A DNA stretch of 64,000 bases from Planctomycetaceae bacterium (GCA_012729315.1 JAAYDI010000166.1:46631-110630); one strand, 5' to 3'; shown: positions 1-9,369, counted from the stretch's first letter. Made by a program: numbers and translations. The notes: a model not told the origin generated them from the sequence alone.

Positions 1-747
1 CAACCGGCGCGCCAGATGCCGCTGCATCAACGCACCCGCCATCGGGCTCCGGCATGTGTTGCCTGTACAAACGAACAGAAGCATGAAACTGGCCAGCCGC
101 CTGAGGGTCGATTCGTTGAAGACGCCAGGACGCAGCAGTTGCCAGCAGTTGTCGCGAATCTGCACCACCGTCGAAGGCTGGCCGAACTTGCACTGGCCGT
201 CATTGAGAATCAACTCCACCCGGTCCCGCAGCGATTCGATCGCCTCGTCCGCCGTCACCGCGGCCGGCTCCCCCGTCCGATTGGCACTGCTCAACGCCAA
301 CGGTCCGGCACACAGCCGGAGCACGGACAGCAGAATCGGGTGCGCGGGCACGCGCAGCCCGATCTGCCCGGCCGGACAGACCACCTTCTGCACCGCGACC
401 GGCAGCTGCCTGACAACGCTCTCCGGATGGTCATCTTCCAGCACCAGAGTCAGCGGTCCGGGCCAGCAGCGGCGGGCCAGACGCTGGCCCAGCGTCGAGA
501 TCCGCGGCACGTAATCCCACGCATCCTCCGCGCTCTTGATTGCCAGCGTCATGGGGTGCCGAGCATCTCGCCCCTTCGCCTCCAGCAGCCGCTGGATCGC
601 CCCCTCATGCAACGCGCTGGCCGCCACTCCGTACACCGTCTCGGTGGGAAACACGACCAGTTGACCATCCACCAACGCCTCCACGGCGCGATGCACCACA
701 TCGCGCTGGTCCTCGACGTTCTTCAGGTCAATCACGGCAGCAGACAT
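1..747 (-). CDS. Threonylcarbamoyl-AMP synthase fused to LMW protein tyrosine phosphatase (partial, runs off window start)
   Basis: Reading the minus strand from ATG at 747 gives 249 open codons to the window edge. Residues 1-205 are a YrdC/Sua5 domain: PTETVYG at 34-40, KGRD followed by HPMTLAIKS, and ALSSANRTGE. This family makes the threonylcarbamoyl-AMP used for t6A37 in ANN-decoding tRNAs. Immediately after it comes FVCTGNTCRSPMAG, the CX5R(S) phosphate loop of a low-molecular-weight tyrosine phosphatase (Cys227, Arg233), so two enzymes are joined with only a short linker. The phosphatase is cut by the window, so its general-acid Asp cannot be seen. A good minus-strand promoter lies at 838-867, giving a leader of about 85 nt. 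The YrdC assignment is firm. The fusion is read directly from an uninterrupted frame. The role of the phosphatase half (protein or arginine phosphatase) is open. Confidence 0.9.
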   Translation of the reverse strand, partial: MSAAVIDLKNVEDQRDVVHRAVEALVDGQLVVFPTETVYGVAASALHEGAIQRLLEAKGRDARHPMTLAIKSAEDAWDYVPRISTLGQRLARRCWPGPLTLVLEDDHPESVVRQLPVAVQKVVCPAGQIGLRVPAHPILLSVLRLCAGPLALSSANRTGEPAAVTADEAIESLRDRVELILNDGQCKFGQPSTVVQIRDNCWQLLRPGVFNESTLRRLASFMLLFVCTGNTCRSPMAGALMQRHLARRL

Positions 748-837
748 CGGCAGGTAACCTTTCGATTCCCTGAAACGCCGGCGCCAGGTCCGACGCGGGC
801 GGCCATTTGCGAGCTGGGATACTTGACGTAATTCATT

Positions 838-867
838 ACTATACAAATTGTTGCGCAATATGGTCAA
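838..867 (-). promoter_or_regulatory. Sigma-70-like promoter for the yrdC-phosphatase gene
   Basis: On the minus strand TTGACC (862-867) is followed by an 18-bp spacer and TATAGT (838-843), each 5 of 6 to consensus. The spacer contains the palindrome TTGCGCAA (851-858). The predicted start near 831 leaves an 85-nt leader. A protein bound to the palindrome would cover the promoter. Confidence 0.65.
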
Positions 868-893
868 GAGTTGTTGCGCAATAAGGTTAAGAG
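848..893. repeat. Tandem 23-bp direct repeat, each copy with palindrome TTGCGCAA
   Basis: Copies at 848-870 and 871-893 agree at 21 of 23 positions. Each holds TTGCGCAA (851-858 and 874-881), with centres 23 bp apart, about two helical turns. One copy sits in the promoter spacer and the other just upstream of the -35. This is the usual geometry of a two-site operator for a dimeric regulator (inference). Confidence 0.7.
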
Positions 894-1165
894 CAGGCCA
901 CCCTCAAAACGTGGCGGATCCAAATGCCACGCTCGAGCGGAGCACCGGGCCGTGCTCCGTAGCTGCGCTTGCTGCGGCAGCCGGTCCGACATGCGCGTGA
1001 TGGCAAGTGCTGTGTAGGACTGTTGCACGCTGCGGCTCGCCGGGCGGTTGGCTGTCTGTTTCCTGTCTGTTTCCTATCGTGCGGACTCCGTAGAATCAAC
1101 CGGCGGTGACGATACGCATTTCCTGTCAGAGCCGGCCGCCGATCTGGTGCGGTCGGGTGCGAACC

Positions 1166-2137
1166 ATGTCTGCACTTCCCACGCCGCGCGACGTGCTGCC
1201 CACGCTTCGCAGGCCGATTATCTTGAGCCTGCTGATCAGTGGGTGTCTGGTCAGTGGGTGCATTTCCAATGTTTCGGCGCCGGGGGAACCGGAGCAAGTC
1301 TGGGGCCGGCGCGGAATCTCGGCGGGGCGGCTGCAGAAGCCGCGCGCCATGGCCATCGATGCAGAGGATCGGCTGTATATTGTGGACATGACGGGGCGCA
1401 TCCAGGTGTTTTCCACGGAGGGGGAGTATCTTCACGGTTGGCGCACGCCGGAGATCGAACTGGGCAAGCCGTGCGGGTTGGGTTTTGCCCAGGATGGGAA
1501 TCTGCTGGTCGCCGACACGCATTATTTCCGCATGCTGGTCTACACGCCTGCGGGCGAGCTGCTGCCACAGCGCACGATTGGCGGTCAGGCGGGGAGCGGT
1601 CCCGGCCAGCTGAACTTCGTGACCGACGCCGTGCAGGACTCGCGCGGCTGTTATTACATTGCCGAATACGGCGACTGTGACCGGATCCAGAAGTTCGCGG
1701 CGGACGGCGCGTACCTGCTGCAGTGGGGCGGGCGCGGGCGGGAGCCCGGGCAGTTTGCGCGGCCGCAGGGCCTGGCGCTCGATGCGCACGATCGGGTCTG
1801 GGTGGCCGACGCCTGCAATCACCGGATCCAGGTGTTTGACGCGACGGGTGGAGAGGCCCGCCTGGAGGCGTTGTGGGGGAGCGAAGGGTCGGAGCCGGGC
1901 CAGCTGAGCTATCCGTACGGTCTGGCGTTGGACGGTCGCGGGCACGTGTACGTGTGCGAGTTCGGGAACCATCGCGTGCAGAAGTTCACGCTCGACGGGC
2001 AATCGCTGGGCTGTTGGGGGATCGGTGGTCGTCAGAACGGCGCGTTGTCGAATCCCTGGGCGCTGGCGTTGGACTCACGGCAGCGCGTGTTCATCCTGGA
2101 TACGTACAATCATCGTGTACAGCAGATCCGTCTCTGA
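1166..2137 (+). CDS. NHL-repeat lipoprotein
   Basis: 323 residues. The N-terminus has a hydrophobic stretch ending in LVSGC, a lipobox, so the protein is probably anchored through the Cys. The rest is a series of NHL/beta-propeller repeats of the type GLALDAHDRVWVADACNHRI and LYIVDMTGRIQVF, each with a GQF/GQL turn, enough for a six-bladed propeller. NHL propellers bind proteins or ligands and have no single enzymatic role. I chose the ATG at 1166 because it puts the lipobox close to the start; an in-frame start at 1106 is also open. The next gene begins 14 bp after the stop, so this is probably the first gene of the MoxR/VWA operon and may be its exported sensor or scaffold (inference). Confidence 0.85.
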   Translation: MSALPTPRDVLPTLRRPIILSLLISGCLVSGCISNVSAPGEPEQVWGRRGISAGRLQKPRAMAIDAEDRLYIVDMTGRIQVFSTEGEYLHGWRTPEIELGKPCGLGFAQDGNLLVADTHYFRMLVYTPAGELLPQRTIGGQAGSGPGQLNFVTDAVQDSRGCYYIAEYGDCDRIQKFAADGAYLLQWGGRGREPGQFARPQGLALDAHDRVWVADACNHRIQVFDATGGEARLEALWGSEGSEPGQLSYPYGLALDGRGHVYVCEFGNHRVQKFTLDGQSLGCWGIGGRQNGALSNPWALALDSRQRVFILDTYNHRVQQIRL

Positions 2138-2151
2138 AGAGGGCTTGGTTC

Positions 2152-5100
2152 ATGTGGAATCGCGAACTCGCATTCGACCGGCCCGAGTATCTGTTGCTGC
2201 TGTTGCTGCTCCCTGCGCTCTGGAAACTCAGCCAGCGCACGCTTGCGCCGCTGGGCGGTTTCCGGCGATGGCTGGCGATCGGGCTGCGCACGCTGGTGGT
2301 GTTGATGCTGGTCGGCGCGCTGGCCGAGCTGCAGTGGCGGCGGGTGAGTGACAAGGTGACGGTGATCTACGTGCTGGACCAGTCGGAGAGCATCCCGCAG
2401 GCGAAGCGCGAGTTGATGCGCGAGTATGTGGTTGAGCATGTGCGGCAGCACCGCGACACGCGGCGCGAAGACCGTGCGGGGGTCATCGTGTTCGGCCAGG
2501 AGGCGGCGATCGAAGTGCCGCCCTATGACGACGATGTGCCGGACACCGGCGCGTGGGAGACGCTGCTGGAACGCCGGGATGCGACCAATCTGGAGGCCGC
2601 CTTGAAGCTGGCGGCGGCGTCGTTTCCCGAGGACAGTGCGAAACGGGTGCTCCTGGTGACCGACGGGAACGAGAATCTGGGGGACGCCCGGGCGGCGGCC
2701 GCCATCCTGGCTGCCAACGGGATCGGCATCGACGTCGTGCCGGTGCGGCTCTCCGCGCGTGCGGAAGTGGCCGTGGAGAAGATCACGGTGCCTGCGGACA
2801 TCCGCCAGGGCAGCCCGTTTGAAGTGCGCACGGTGCTGCACAACTTCCTGGAAGGGGACCGCCGTGACACCACCCGGACGGTGCGCGGCACGCTGCGGGT
2901 CACGCGCACCTCCGGTGCGCGCGAGGAGCTGGTGGGTGAAGATGCTGTCGAACTGCCGCCCGGCAAGACCGTTATCGGTTTCCGCCACACCATCGACCGG
3001 CCGGCGATGTATACGTATCACGCGCTGTTCGTGCCGGACGAACCGGCCGACGACCGGCTGTGGCAGAACAATCAGGCGTCCACCTTCACCCACGTGCGCG
3101 GCCGCGGCCGCGTGTTGCTGATCGAGGACAGCGATCATCCGGGGGAATTCACGCACCTGATCGATCGGCTGCAGATCATGAACCTGGAGGTCGACGTGCA
3201 GCCGAACAACCAGCTGTTCACGAGTCTGCAGGAGCTGCAGAGTTACGATTGCGTGGTGCTGGCCAACGTGCCGCGCAGCAGTGGTGGCGAGTCGGTGGAC
3301 GTGGCGGGTTTTCGTGACGAACAGATCGAGATGCTGGTCCGCAACACGCAGCAGATGGGGGCCGGACTGATCATGCTGGGCGGTCCCAACAGTTTCGGTG
3401 CGGGGGGCTGGGCCAACACGCCGCTGGAAGAAGCGATGCCGGTCGATTTTCAGATCAAGAATGCGAAGATCGAAGCCGTCGGCGCGCTGGTGCTGGTCAT
3501 GCACGCCTCCGAGATGGCGGCGGGAAACCACTGGCAGAAGGTCGTGGCGCGCGAGGCCATCCAGGCGCTGGGGCCGCTGGACTACTGCGGGCTGCTGCAC
3601 TGGGACAACTTCGCCAACGAGTCCTGGCTGTGGGGCGGCGCGCAGGGGCTGGTCCGCGTGGGCACGCAGCGCAAGCAGATGCTGGCGCTGCTCAACCGCA
3701 TGGCACCCGGAGATATGCCCGCCTTCGAACCGTCGCTGAAGATGGCGTTGGCCGCGTTCAACCGCGTTCCCGCCTCGATCAAGCACATGATTGTGGTGAG
3801 CGACGGGGATCCCCAGCCCCCCTTCAGCTCAACTTTGAATCGCTACAAGCAGGCAGGGATCCAGATCACCACGGTGGCTGTGGGGACGCACGGGCCGCCC
3901 GGCAGCACGCCGCTGCGGGACATCGCCGCTGTTACCGGAGGGCAGTACTACGTCGTGACCAATCCGCAGTCGTTGCCGAAAATCTACCAGCGGGAGGCGC
4001 GGCGCGTGTCCCGGCCGGTCGTGAAGGACCTGCCCGATGTCTCGCCGGTCATCGTCTATCCGCACGAAATCCTGGCGGGGATCGATGGTCCGCTGCCGCC
4101 GCTCAAGGGCATGGTGCTCACCTCAGTCAAACAGAATCCGCTGGTGGAAGTCGCCGTCCGGTCCCCCGAACCGGCTGACGCGCAGCACGCGACGATCCTG
4201 GCCGCCTGGACTTACGGACTCGGCCGCACGGCCGTCGTCACGACCGACGCCGGGCATCGCTGGGCGACCGCCTGGACCCAGTGGCCGGGCTACGACAAGT
4301 TCTACGGTCAGCTGGTGCGGTGGGCGATGCGTCCGGCGAGTGACGGCGGCAAGTACAAAGTCGCCGGCGACGTGCGGGACGGCACCGTCCGCGTCGTCAT
4401 CACGGCACTCGACGCGCACGACGAGTTTCGCAATGCGTTGACCATGAGCGGCGCGGCGGTGGGCCCCGACCTGGAGCCGTTCGAGTTTCCGATCCGCCAG
4501 CTCGCGCCGGGACGTTATGTGGGCGAGTTCGACGCCGGCAAGGCTGGCAGCTACCATGTGACGGTGCTGCCGGCGCCGGACGAAGCGCCGGTGGTGACCG
4601 GCGTGAATGTGTCCTATTCTGCCGAGTACCGGGACTGGGACACCAATGTCGGCCTGCTGCAGCACTTGGCCGCCCTGCAGCCGCGTGGCGGCGCGGCGGG
4701 GGTCCTGTCGGCGGCCGACCTGGACGAGCCGCAGCTGGACCAGCTGCTCGCGCTCGAGGCCTTCCGCGCTGATCTGCCGAAGGCGGTGAGCAGCCGGGAC
4801 GTGTGGCCGGTGCTGCTGCTGGTCTGTAGCGTGCTGTTTCTGGCCGACGTGTTTGTCCGCCGGGTCGCGGTCTCGCTCGAGTGGGTCGTGCCCGCCGTGC
4901 GCTGGGTCCGCAGCCGCGTGCTGCGCCGGCGCAGCGCGGCCGAGGTCGAACAGCGGTTGGCACATCTGCGCACCAGGAAACAGGAGCTGGCGCAGAGCAT
5001 CGAGCAGCGGCGGGCCGCCACGCGGCTGGCGCCGGCCGACGAACTGGAGTCGGCCCCGCCGTCCCCGGGCGCCACCGCGCCGGAGGATCGGCCGGCTGTC

Positions 5101-5235
5101 GGGGGCGGGCTGGCACCACCGGCGGCGCCGCGCGGGCCCGCGGCGCCGGAGTCGGACGAGGACAGCTACACGGCCCGGCTGCTGGAGGCCAAGAAACAGG
5201 CCCGCGCGGAGCAGGACCGGAAGCACAGAAGGTAA
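2152..5235 (+). CDS. Large membrane protein with VWA domains and a glutamine-amidotransferase-like domain
   Basis: 1027 residues. The start at 2152 follows GAAGAGGG. Two N-terminal membrane segments (about 12-24 and 43-60) precede a VWA domain with an intact MIDAS, DQSES at 76-80, and VLLVTDGNE further on. The middle has a class-I amidotransferase-like fold (VLLIEDSDHP, GLIMLGGPNSFG). A second VWA-like domain follows, with MIVVSDGDP. The C-terminus has a membrane segment (WPVLLLVCSVLFLADVF) and then a charged coiled-coil tail ending in basic residues. This architecture is common in planctomycetes and sits beside MoxR ATPases. No catalytic triad for amidotransfer is evident, so the middle domain is probably structural. 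Likely role: membrane platform acted on by the MoxR ATPase. The substrate is unknown. Confidence 0.85.
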   Translation: MWNRELAFDRPEYLLLLLLLPALWKLSQRTLAPLGGFRRWLAIGLRTLVVLMLVGALAELQWRRVSDKVTVIYVLDQSESIPQAKRELMREYVVEHVRQHRDTRREDRAGVIVFGQEAAIEVPPYDDDVPDTGAWETLLERRDATNLEAALKLAAASFPEDSAKRVLLVTDGNENLGDARAAAAILAANGIGIDVVPVRLSARAEVAVEKITVPADIRQGSPFEVRTVLHNFLEGDRRDTTRTVRGTLRVTRTSGAREELVGEDAVELPPGKTVIGFRHTIDRPAMYTYHALFVPDEPADDRLWQNNQASTFTHVRGRGRVLLIEDSDHPGEFTHLIDRLQIMNLEVDVQPNNQLFTSLQELQSYDCVVLANVPRSSGGESVDVAGFRDEQIEMLVRNTQQMGAGLIMLGGPNSFGAGGWANTPLEEAMPVDFQIKNAKIEAVGALVLVMHASEMAAGNHWQKVVAREAIQALGPLDYCGLLHWDNFANESWLWGGAQGLVRVGTQRKQMLALLNRMAPGDMPAFEPSLKMALAAFNRVPASIKHMIVVSDGDPQPPFSSTLNRYKQAGIQITTVAVGTHGPPGSTPLRDIAAVTGGQYYVVTNPQSLPKIYQREARRVSRPVVKDLPDVSPVIVYPHEILAGIDGPLPPLKGMVLTSVKQNPLVEVAVRSPEPADAQHATILAAWTYGLGRTAVVTTDAGHRWATAWTQWPGYDKFYGQLVRWAMRPASDGGKYKVAGDVRDGTVRVVITALDAHDEFRNALTMSGAAVGPDLEPFEFPIRQLAPGRYVGEFDAGKAGSYHVTVLPAPDEAPVVTGVNVSYSAEYRDWDTNVGLLQHLAALQPRGGAAGVLSAADLDEPQLDQLLALEAFRADLPKAVSSRDVWPVLLLVCSVLFLADVFVRRVAVSLEWVVPAVRWVRSRVLRRRSAAEVEQRLAHLRTRKQELAQSIEQRRAATRLAPADELESAPPSPGATAPEDRPAVGGGLAPPAAPRGPAAPESDEDSYTARLLEAKKQARAEQDRKHRR

Positions 5236-5353
5236 GACGCACGAACCAGATGTCCCGCAGCGGCTCTGGCCAGGCCCGCGGCTTGGGCGGCGCCGGTGGC
5301 TTACAGTACAGATCGTGACCTTTCAGCACCAGACTCTACCAGAGGGAGCATCG

Positions 5354-6409
5354 ATGAGCGTTGCCGAAACCCTCCAGCAGCAGGCGGAAGCATTCCGCGT
5401 CCGGTATCAGGCCGTACACCAGCAGATTGCCCGGGTGATCGTCGGGCATGACGACATCATCCACGGCGTGCTCACCTGCCTGTTTGTCGGCGGGCACTGC
5501 CTGCTGGAAGGTGTCCCCGGCCTGGGCAAAACGCTGCTCATCCGGACTTTGGCCCAGACGCTGAACCTCCAGTTCAACCGCATCCAGTTCACACCCGACC
5601 TGATGCCGGCTGACATTCTGGGCACGAACATGGTCATGGAGACCCCCGAGGGGAAGCGGGTGTTCGAATTCCAGCCGGGCCCGGTGTTCACGCAGATCTG
5701 TCTGGCTGACGAAATCAACCGGGCCACGCCCAAGACGCAGTCGGCGCTGCTGGAGACGATGCAGGAGTCCACAGTCACCTTGGGCGGCAAACGCTATGAT
5801 CTCGCGCAGCCGTTCTTCGTGATGGCCACACAGAATCCGATCGAGCAGGAGGGGACGTATCCACTCCCCGAGGCGCAGGTGGATCGCTTCTTCTTCAAGT
5901 TGCTGGTGGGGTATTCCAGTCGCGAGGAGCTGTCCGAGATTGTCCACCGCACGACGCGCGGCGTGAACGTCTGTCCCGAGCGGGTGATGGACGGCCCGGA
6001 GATTCTCAGGTGGCAGCAGCTGGTCCGCGAGGTCGTGCTGGCGCAGCACGTGCAAGACTACATCGTGCGTCTCACGCTGGCCACGCATCCGGGCGGCGAC
6101 TATGCGCAGCCGGTGACGAACCAGTATCTGCGCTGGGGTGCCAGCCCGCGCGGCGCCCAGACCCTGGCGCTGGCCGCCAAGGTCCGCGCGCTGCTGGAAG
6201 GCCGTTACAACGTCAGTTTTGAGGATGTGCGGCGTGTCTTCCTGCCGGCCCTGCGGCATCGCGTCATTCTGAACTTCGAAGCGGAGGCCGAGTCGATGGA
6301 CACCGACCAGGTGCTGCTCGAGATCCTGGCGGCTGTCACGGAAAAGGGGGACGCTGCCCCAGCGCCCCGGACCGGCGCAGAGGCCGAAAGTGCTGCGCGC
6401 CATGCCTGA
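5354..6409 (+). CDS. MoxR-family AAA+ ATPase
   Basis: 351 residues. Start at 5354 after AGAGGGAG. Walker A is GVPGLGKT (53-60), Walker B is CLADEINRA (Asp119, Glu120), followed by TQNPIEQEGTYPLPEAQ, the MoxR signature containing sensor 1 and pre-sensor sequence. The C-terminal lid domain is present and the length is typical. MoxR proteins are ATP-driven chaperones that mature or insert cofactors into partners, usually partners with VWA domains. Here the gene lies between a large VWA membrane protein and DUF58/BatA genes, and its stop overlaps the next start. This is the standard MoxR operon arrangement. Confidence 0.95.
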   Translation: MSVAETLQQQAEAFRVRYQAVHQQIARVIVGHDDIIHGVLTCLFVGGHCLLEGVPGLGKTLLIRTLAQTLNLQFNRIQFTPDLMPADILGTNMVMETPEGKRVFEFQPGPVFTQICLADEINRATPKTQSALLETMQESTVTLGGKRYDLAQPFFVMATQNPIEQEGTYPLPEAQVDRFFFKLLVGYSSREELSEIVHRTTRGVNVCPERVMDGPEILRWQQLVREVVLAQHVQDYIVRLTLATHPGGDYAQPVTNQYLRWGASPRGAQTLALAAKVRALLEGRYNVSFEDVRRVFLPALRHRVILNFEAEAESMDTDQVLLEILAAVTEKGDAAPAPRTGAEAESAARHA

Positions 6410-7298
6410 CTCTCGCAACCAGCCGGAACTGTTGAGCCCGGAACTGCTGGCCCGCCTGGAGCGGCTGGAGCTGGTCACGCGCAAGATCTTCCGGGGCCGA
6501 CTCAAAGGGGAGCGCCGCAGTCGGCGCCAGGGGCAGAGTGTCGAGTTCGCGGACTTCCGCAATTACGTGCCCGGCGATGACCTGCGGTTCATGGACTGGA
6601 ACCTCTATGCGCGGCTCGACAAGCTGTTCCTGAAGCTGTTCCGCGAGGAAGAGGATCTCCACTTCTTCGTGCTGCTGGACGCCAGCACGTCGATGGATTT
6701 CGGGGACCCCACCAAGTTGCACTATGCCAAGCAGCTGGCCGCGGCGCTGGGATTCATCGGCCTGGTGCGCGCGGATCGCGTCCAACTGGAGACGCTGGGC
6801 GGCTCCCGCCGCGCCCGGGCGCCGGTGCTGCGCGGACGCCGCAGCCTCAGGCAGATGCTCGAATGCCTGGCGGACATGCAACCTGGCGCGAACGTGCCGC
6901 TGGCCGAGAGCCTCCGGCATTTCGCGCTGCGCAACAGCGGGAAAGGGATCCTGGTCCTGCTGACCGATCTGCTGGATAAGCGTGGCTATGAGCAGGCGCT
7001 GCGCGTCCTGCTGGCGCAGCGCATGGATGTGTACGTGATCCACATCCTGTCGCCGGAGGAACTGGAGCCGGATCTCAAGGGTGATCTGCGTCTGGTGGAT
7101 TGCGAGGACGGCGAGGTGACCGACATCACCGTCAGCCGTCCCCTGTTGGATCGCTACCAGAAGACGCTGGCTGCGTTCGTGGCCGGCGCCCGCGACTTCT
7201 GCACCCGTCGCGGCATGGTATACATGCTGGTCAGCACCGCGGTTCCGGTAGAAGACGTCGTGACCCGCTACCTGCGTCAGCGAGGGCTGGTGCGATGA
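6390..7298 (+). CDS. DUF58 (VWA-like) protein
   Basis: 302 residues from ATG 6390, or 298 from ATG 6402; both overlap the end of the MoxR gene (6409). The DUF58 signature is clear: FRGRLKGERRSRRQGQS then FRNYVPGDDLRFMDWN. A VWA-like fold follows with LLDASTSMDF (DxSxS from Asp97) and LVLLTDLLD. No membrane segment is seen, so it is probably cytoplasmic or peripheral. DUF58 proteins are constant partners of MoxR ATPases. The stop shares ATGA with the next gene, so the two are translationally coupled. Confidence 0.93.
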   Translation: MLRAMPDSRNQPELLSPELLARLERLELVTRKIFRGRLKGERRSRRQGQSVEFADFRNYVPGDDLRFMDWNLYARLDKLFLKLFREEEDLHFFVLLDASTSMDFGDPTKLHYAKQLAAALGFIGLVRADRVQLETLGGSRRARAPVLRGRRSLRQMLECLADMQPGANVPLAESLRHFALRNSGKGILVLLTDLLDKRGYEQALRVLLAQRMDVYVIHILSPEELEPDLKGDLRLVDCEDGEVTDITVSRPLLDRYQKTLAAFVAGARDFCTRRGMVYMLVSTAVPVEDVVTRYLRQRGLVR

Positions 7299-9256
7299 GC
7301 TTCCTCAACACGCTGGCGTGGTGGCAGTGGGTGTTGTTGAGCGCGGTGCCGGTGGCGATCGTGCTGCTGTACTTCCTGAAGCTCAAACGGCAACCGCTGA
7401 CGGTCCCCAGCACGTATCTGTGGAGCCGGACGATCGAGGATCTGCACGTCAACAGCATCTGGCAGCGGCTGCGCCGCAATCTGCTGCTGTTCCTGCAACT
7501 GCTGCTGGTCCTCCTGTTACTCCTGGCGCTCCTGCGGCCGGGCTGCCGCGGCACGCAGCTGACCGGGCAGCGCCTGATCATCCTGATTGACAACTCGGCC
7601 AGTATGTCGGCCACCGACGAGCAGCCGAGCCGTTTAGAGCAGGCGAAGCGCCGGGCCCTGGCGCTGGTCGACCAGATGCGTTCGGGGGACGCCGCCATGA
7701 TCATCGCGTTCGCCGACACCGCCCAGACGCAGAGCTTTACGGAGAACCGGCGCATGCTGCGGCGCCAGATCGAAGCCATCGCGCCGACCAGCCGGTCCAC
7801 CGACATCGGCGAAGCGCTGCGCGCCGCCGCCGGACTGGCGAACCCGGGTCTGACCCGACTGGAGGCGGACCAGGCGGTCGACGAGTCGCTGCCCGCCACG
7901 CTGTACATCCTGAGCGACGGTGGCTTTCCGGCCGTGCCCGATTTCGCGCTGGAGAACCTCACCCCGGTGTTCCTGCCCGTCGGCCAGGCGGCGACCGGCA
8001 ACCTGGCGATCGTGGCGTTTGCAACCGATCGGAACCCGGCCCAGCCGGATCGGCTGCAGGCGTTCGTCAGTGTGGCCAATTTCGGCTCGGAACCGGCCAC
8101 CGTGATCGTGGAACTGCGGCTCGACGGCCAGTCGCTGGATCTGGTCGAGTTATCGGTGGCGGCAGGAGGGGAGAGTGGCTGGCACTTTGACCTGCCCGAC
8201 CTGGACGCGGGAGTGCTGCAGGTGGTGCTGGAGCGCGACGATGCACTCGCGCTGGACAACATGGCGTACGCGGTGATCAATCGCCCGCGGCGGGCCCGGG
8301 TGCTGGTTGTGACAGCGGGCAACGAAGCGCTGCGCATGGCCCTGAACACGCCGCAGGTACAGCAGGTCGCCGAGGTCACGTGTGTCGAGCCACCGATCCT
8401 TACGGACGCGATGCACCTCCGCCAGGCCGCCGCCGGCGCGTTCGACCTGATCGTGTACGACCGCTGCCAGCCGGCGGAGTTGCCCGTGGCCAACACGCTG
8501 TTCCTCGGATCGCTGCCGCCGGGGGGCGCCTGGCAGGCGGGGCCCGTGGGGGACGTGCGGGCGATCATTGACATGGATCGGGTCCATCCACTCACGCAAC
8601 TGGTGGACATGACCCATGTCAAGATCGCGGAGGGGCGGCCCCTGCAGCCGCCGGCCGGGAGCACCGTTCTGTGCGACTCGGTGCTCGGGCCGGCACTGGC
8701 CATCGCGCCGCGTGACGGGCTGGAAGACGCAGTGCTCGGTTTCCCGCTGGTGGTCGCGGAGAATGGCGAGACGGTGCCCAACACCACGTGGCATCTGCGC
8801 CCCAGTTTTCCCGTGTTTCTGTACAACGCCGTCCGCTACCTGGGAGGCAGCCACAGCGCGCTGGTCACGGCCAGCGCCGCACCGGGCAGCTCCGTCACGC
8901 TGCGTTTCCCGGCGCAGATCGAGTCGGTCACAGTGCGGGACCCGCACGGCGCCGTGAAGCCGCTGCAACGCACTGGCCAGAGTCCGTTCACCTACGCGGA
9001 CACGCACGTGCTGGGCGTGTACGAAGTCGACGCGGGGGCGCCGCAGACGGTGGTCCAGCGATTTGCCGTGAATCTGTTCGATCCGCGGGAGAGCAACCTG
9101 CAGCTCCGCTCCAGCCTCGAAATCGGGCATGAGACGGTGCCGGCCCAACCGGCGCTCCAGCCTGCGCGGCGCGAGTTGTGGAGATGGTTCGTCCTGGCCG
9201 CGCTGATCGTGCTGCTCCTGGAATGGTACATCTACAACCGCCGCGTGTACCTGTAG
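7295..9256 (+). CDS. BatA-like membrane protein with VWA domain
   Basis: 653 residues. ATG at 7295 overlaps the DUF58 stop. The N-terminus is the BatA double-transmembrane domain: a first helix around WQWVLLSAVPVAIVLLYFL, then LKLKRQPLTVPSTYLW, then a second helix of leucines. A VWA domain follows with DNSAS at 99-103 (MIDAS) and YILSDGG. The long C-terminal part is beta-rich and ends in a membrane helix (FVLAALIVLLLEWYIYN). It completes the MoxR operon, and no gene follows closely. Substrate and phenotype are unknown; related operons elsewhere affect envelope integrity or stress tolerance. Confidence 0.9.
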   Translation: MSFLNTLAWWQWVLLSAVPVAIVLLYFLKLKRQPLTVPSTYLWSRTIEDLHVNSIWQRLRRNLLLFLQLLLVLLLLLALLRPGCRGTQLTGQRLIILIDNSASMSATDEQPSRLEQAKRRALALVDQMRSGDAAMIIAFADTAQTQSFTENRRMLRRQIEAIAPTSRSTDIGEALRAAAGLANPGLTRLEADQAVDESLPATLYILSDGGFPAVPDFALENLTPVFLPVGQAATGNLAIVAFATDRNPAQPDRLQAFVSVANFGSEPATVIVELRLDGQSLDLVELSVAAGGESGWHFDLPDLDAGVLQVVLERDDALALDNMAYAVINRPRRARVLVVTAGNEALRMALNTPQVQQVAEVTCVEPPILTDAMHLRQAAAGAFDLIVYDRCQPAELPVANTLFLGSLPPGGAWQAGPVGDVRAIIDMDRVHPLTQLVDMTHVKIAEGRPLQPPAGSTVLCDSVLGPALAIAPRDGLEDAVLGFPLVVAENGETVPNTTWHLRPSFPVFLYNAVRYLGGSHSALVTASAAPGSSVTLRFPAQIESVTVRDPHGAVKPLQRTGQSPFTYADTHVLGVYEVDAGAPQTVVQRFAVNLFDPRESNLQLRSSLEIGHETVPAQPALQPARRELWRWFVLAALIVLLLEWYIYNRRVYL

Positions 9257-9369
9257 CGGCTCGTGCCCGCCTGCGCCGGCGCAGCAGCCGCCGGTTGCCA
9301 TCGGTCCTGGTTTTCTCGTTACACCGTCGTGCGCCCGTGCTGCTGCAACTACGTTGGGGCGAAATGGGC

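Noticed and set aside
16..831. Long plus-strand open frame at the window start
   Set aside because: The minus strand here carries the YrdC-phosphatase fusion with clear motifs. The plus-strand product is Pro/Arg/His-rich noise typical of GC-rich antisense frames.
887..2002. Long minus-strand frame opposite the NHL gene
   Set aside because: It is an antisense shadow. The plus-strand product has NHL repeats and a lipobox; the minus product has no coherent domain.
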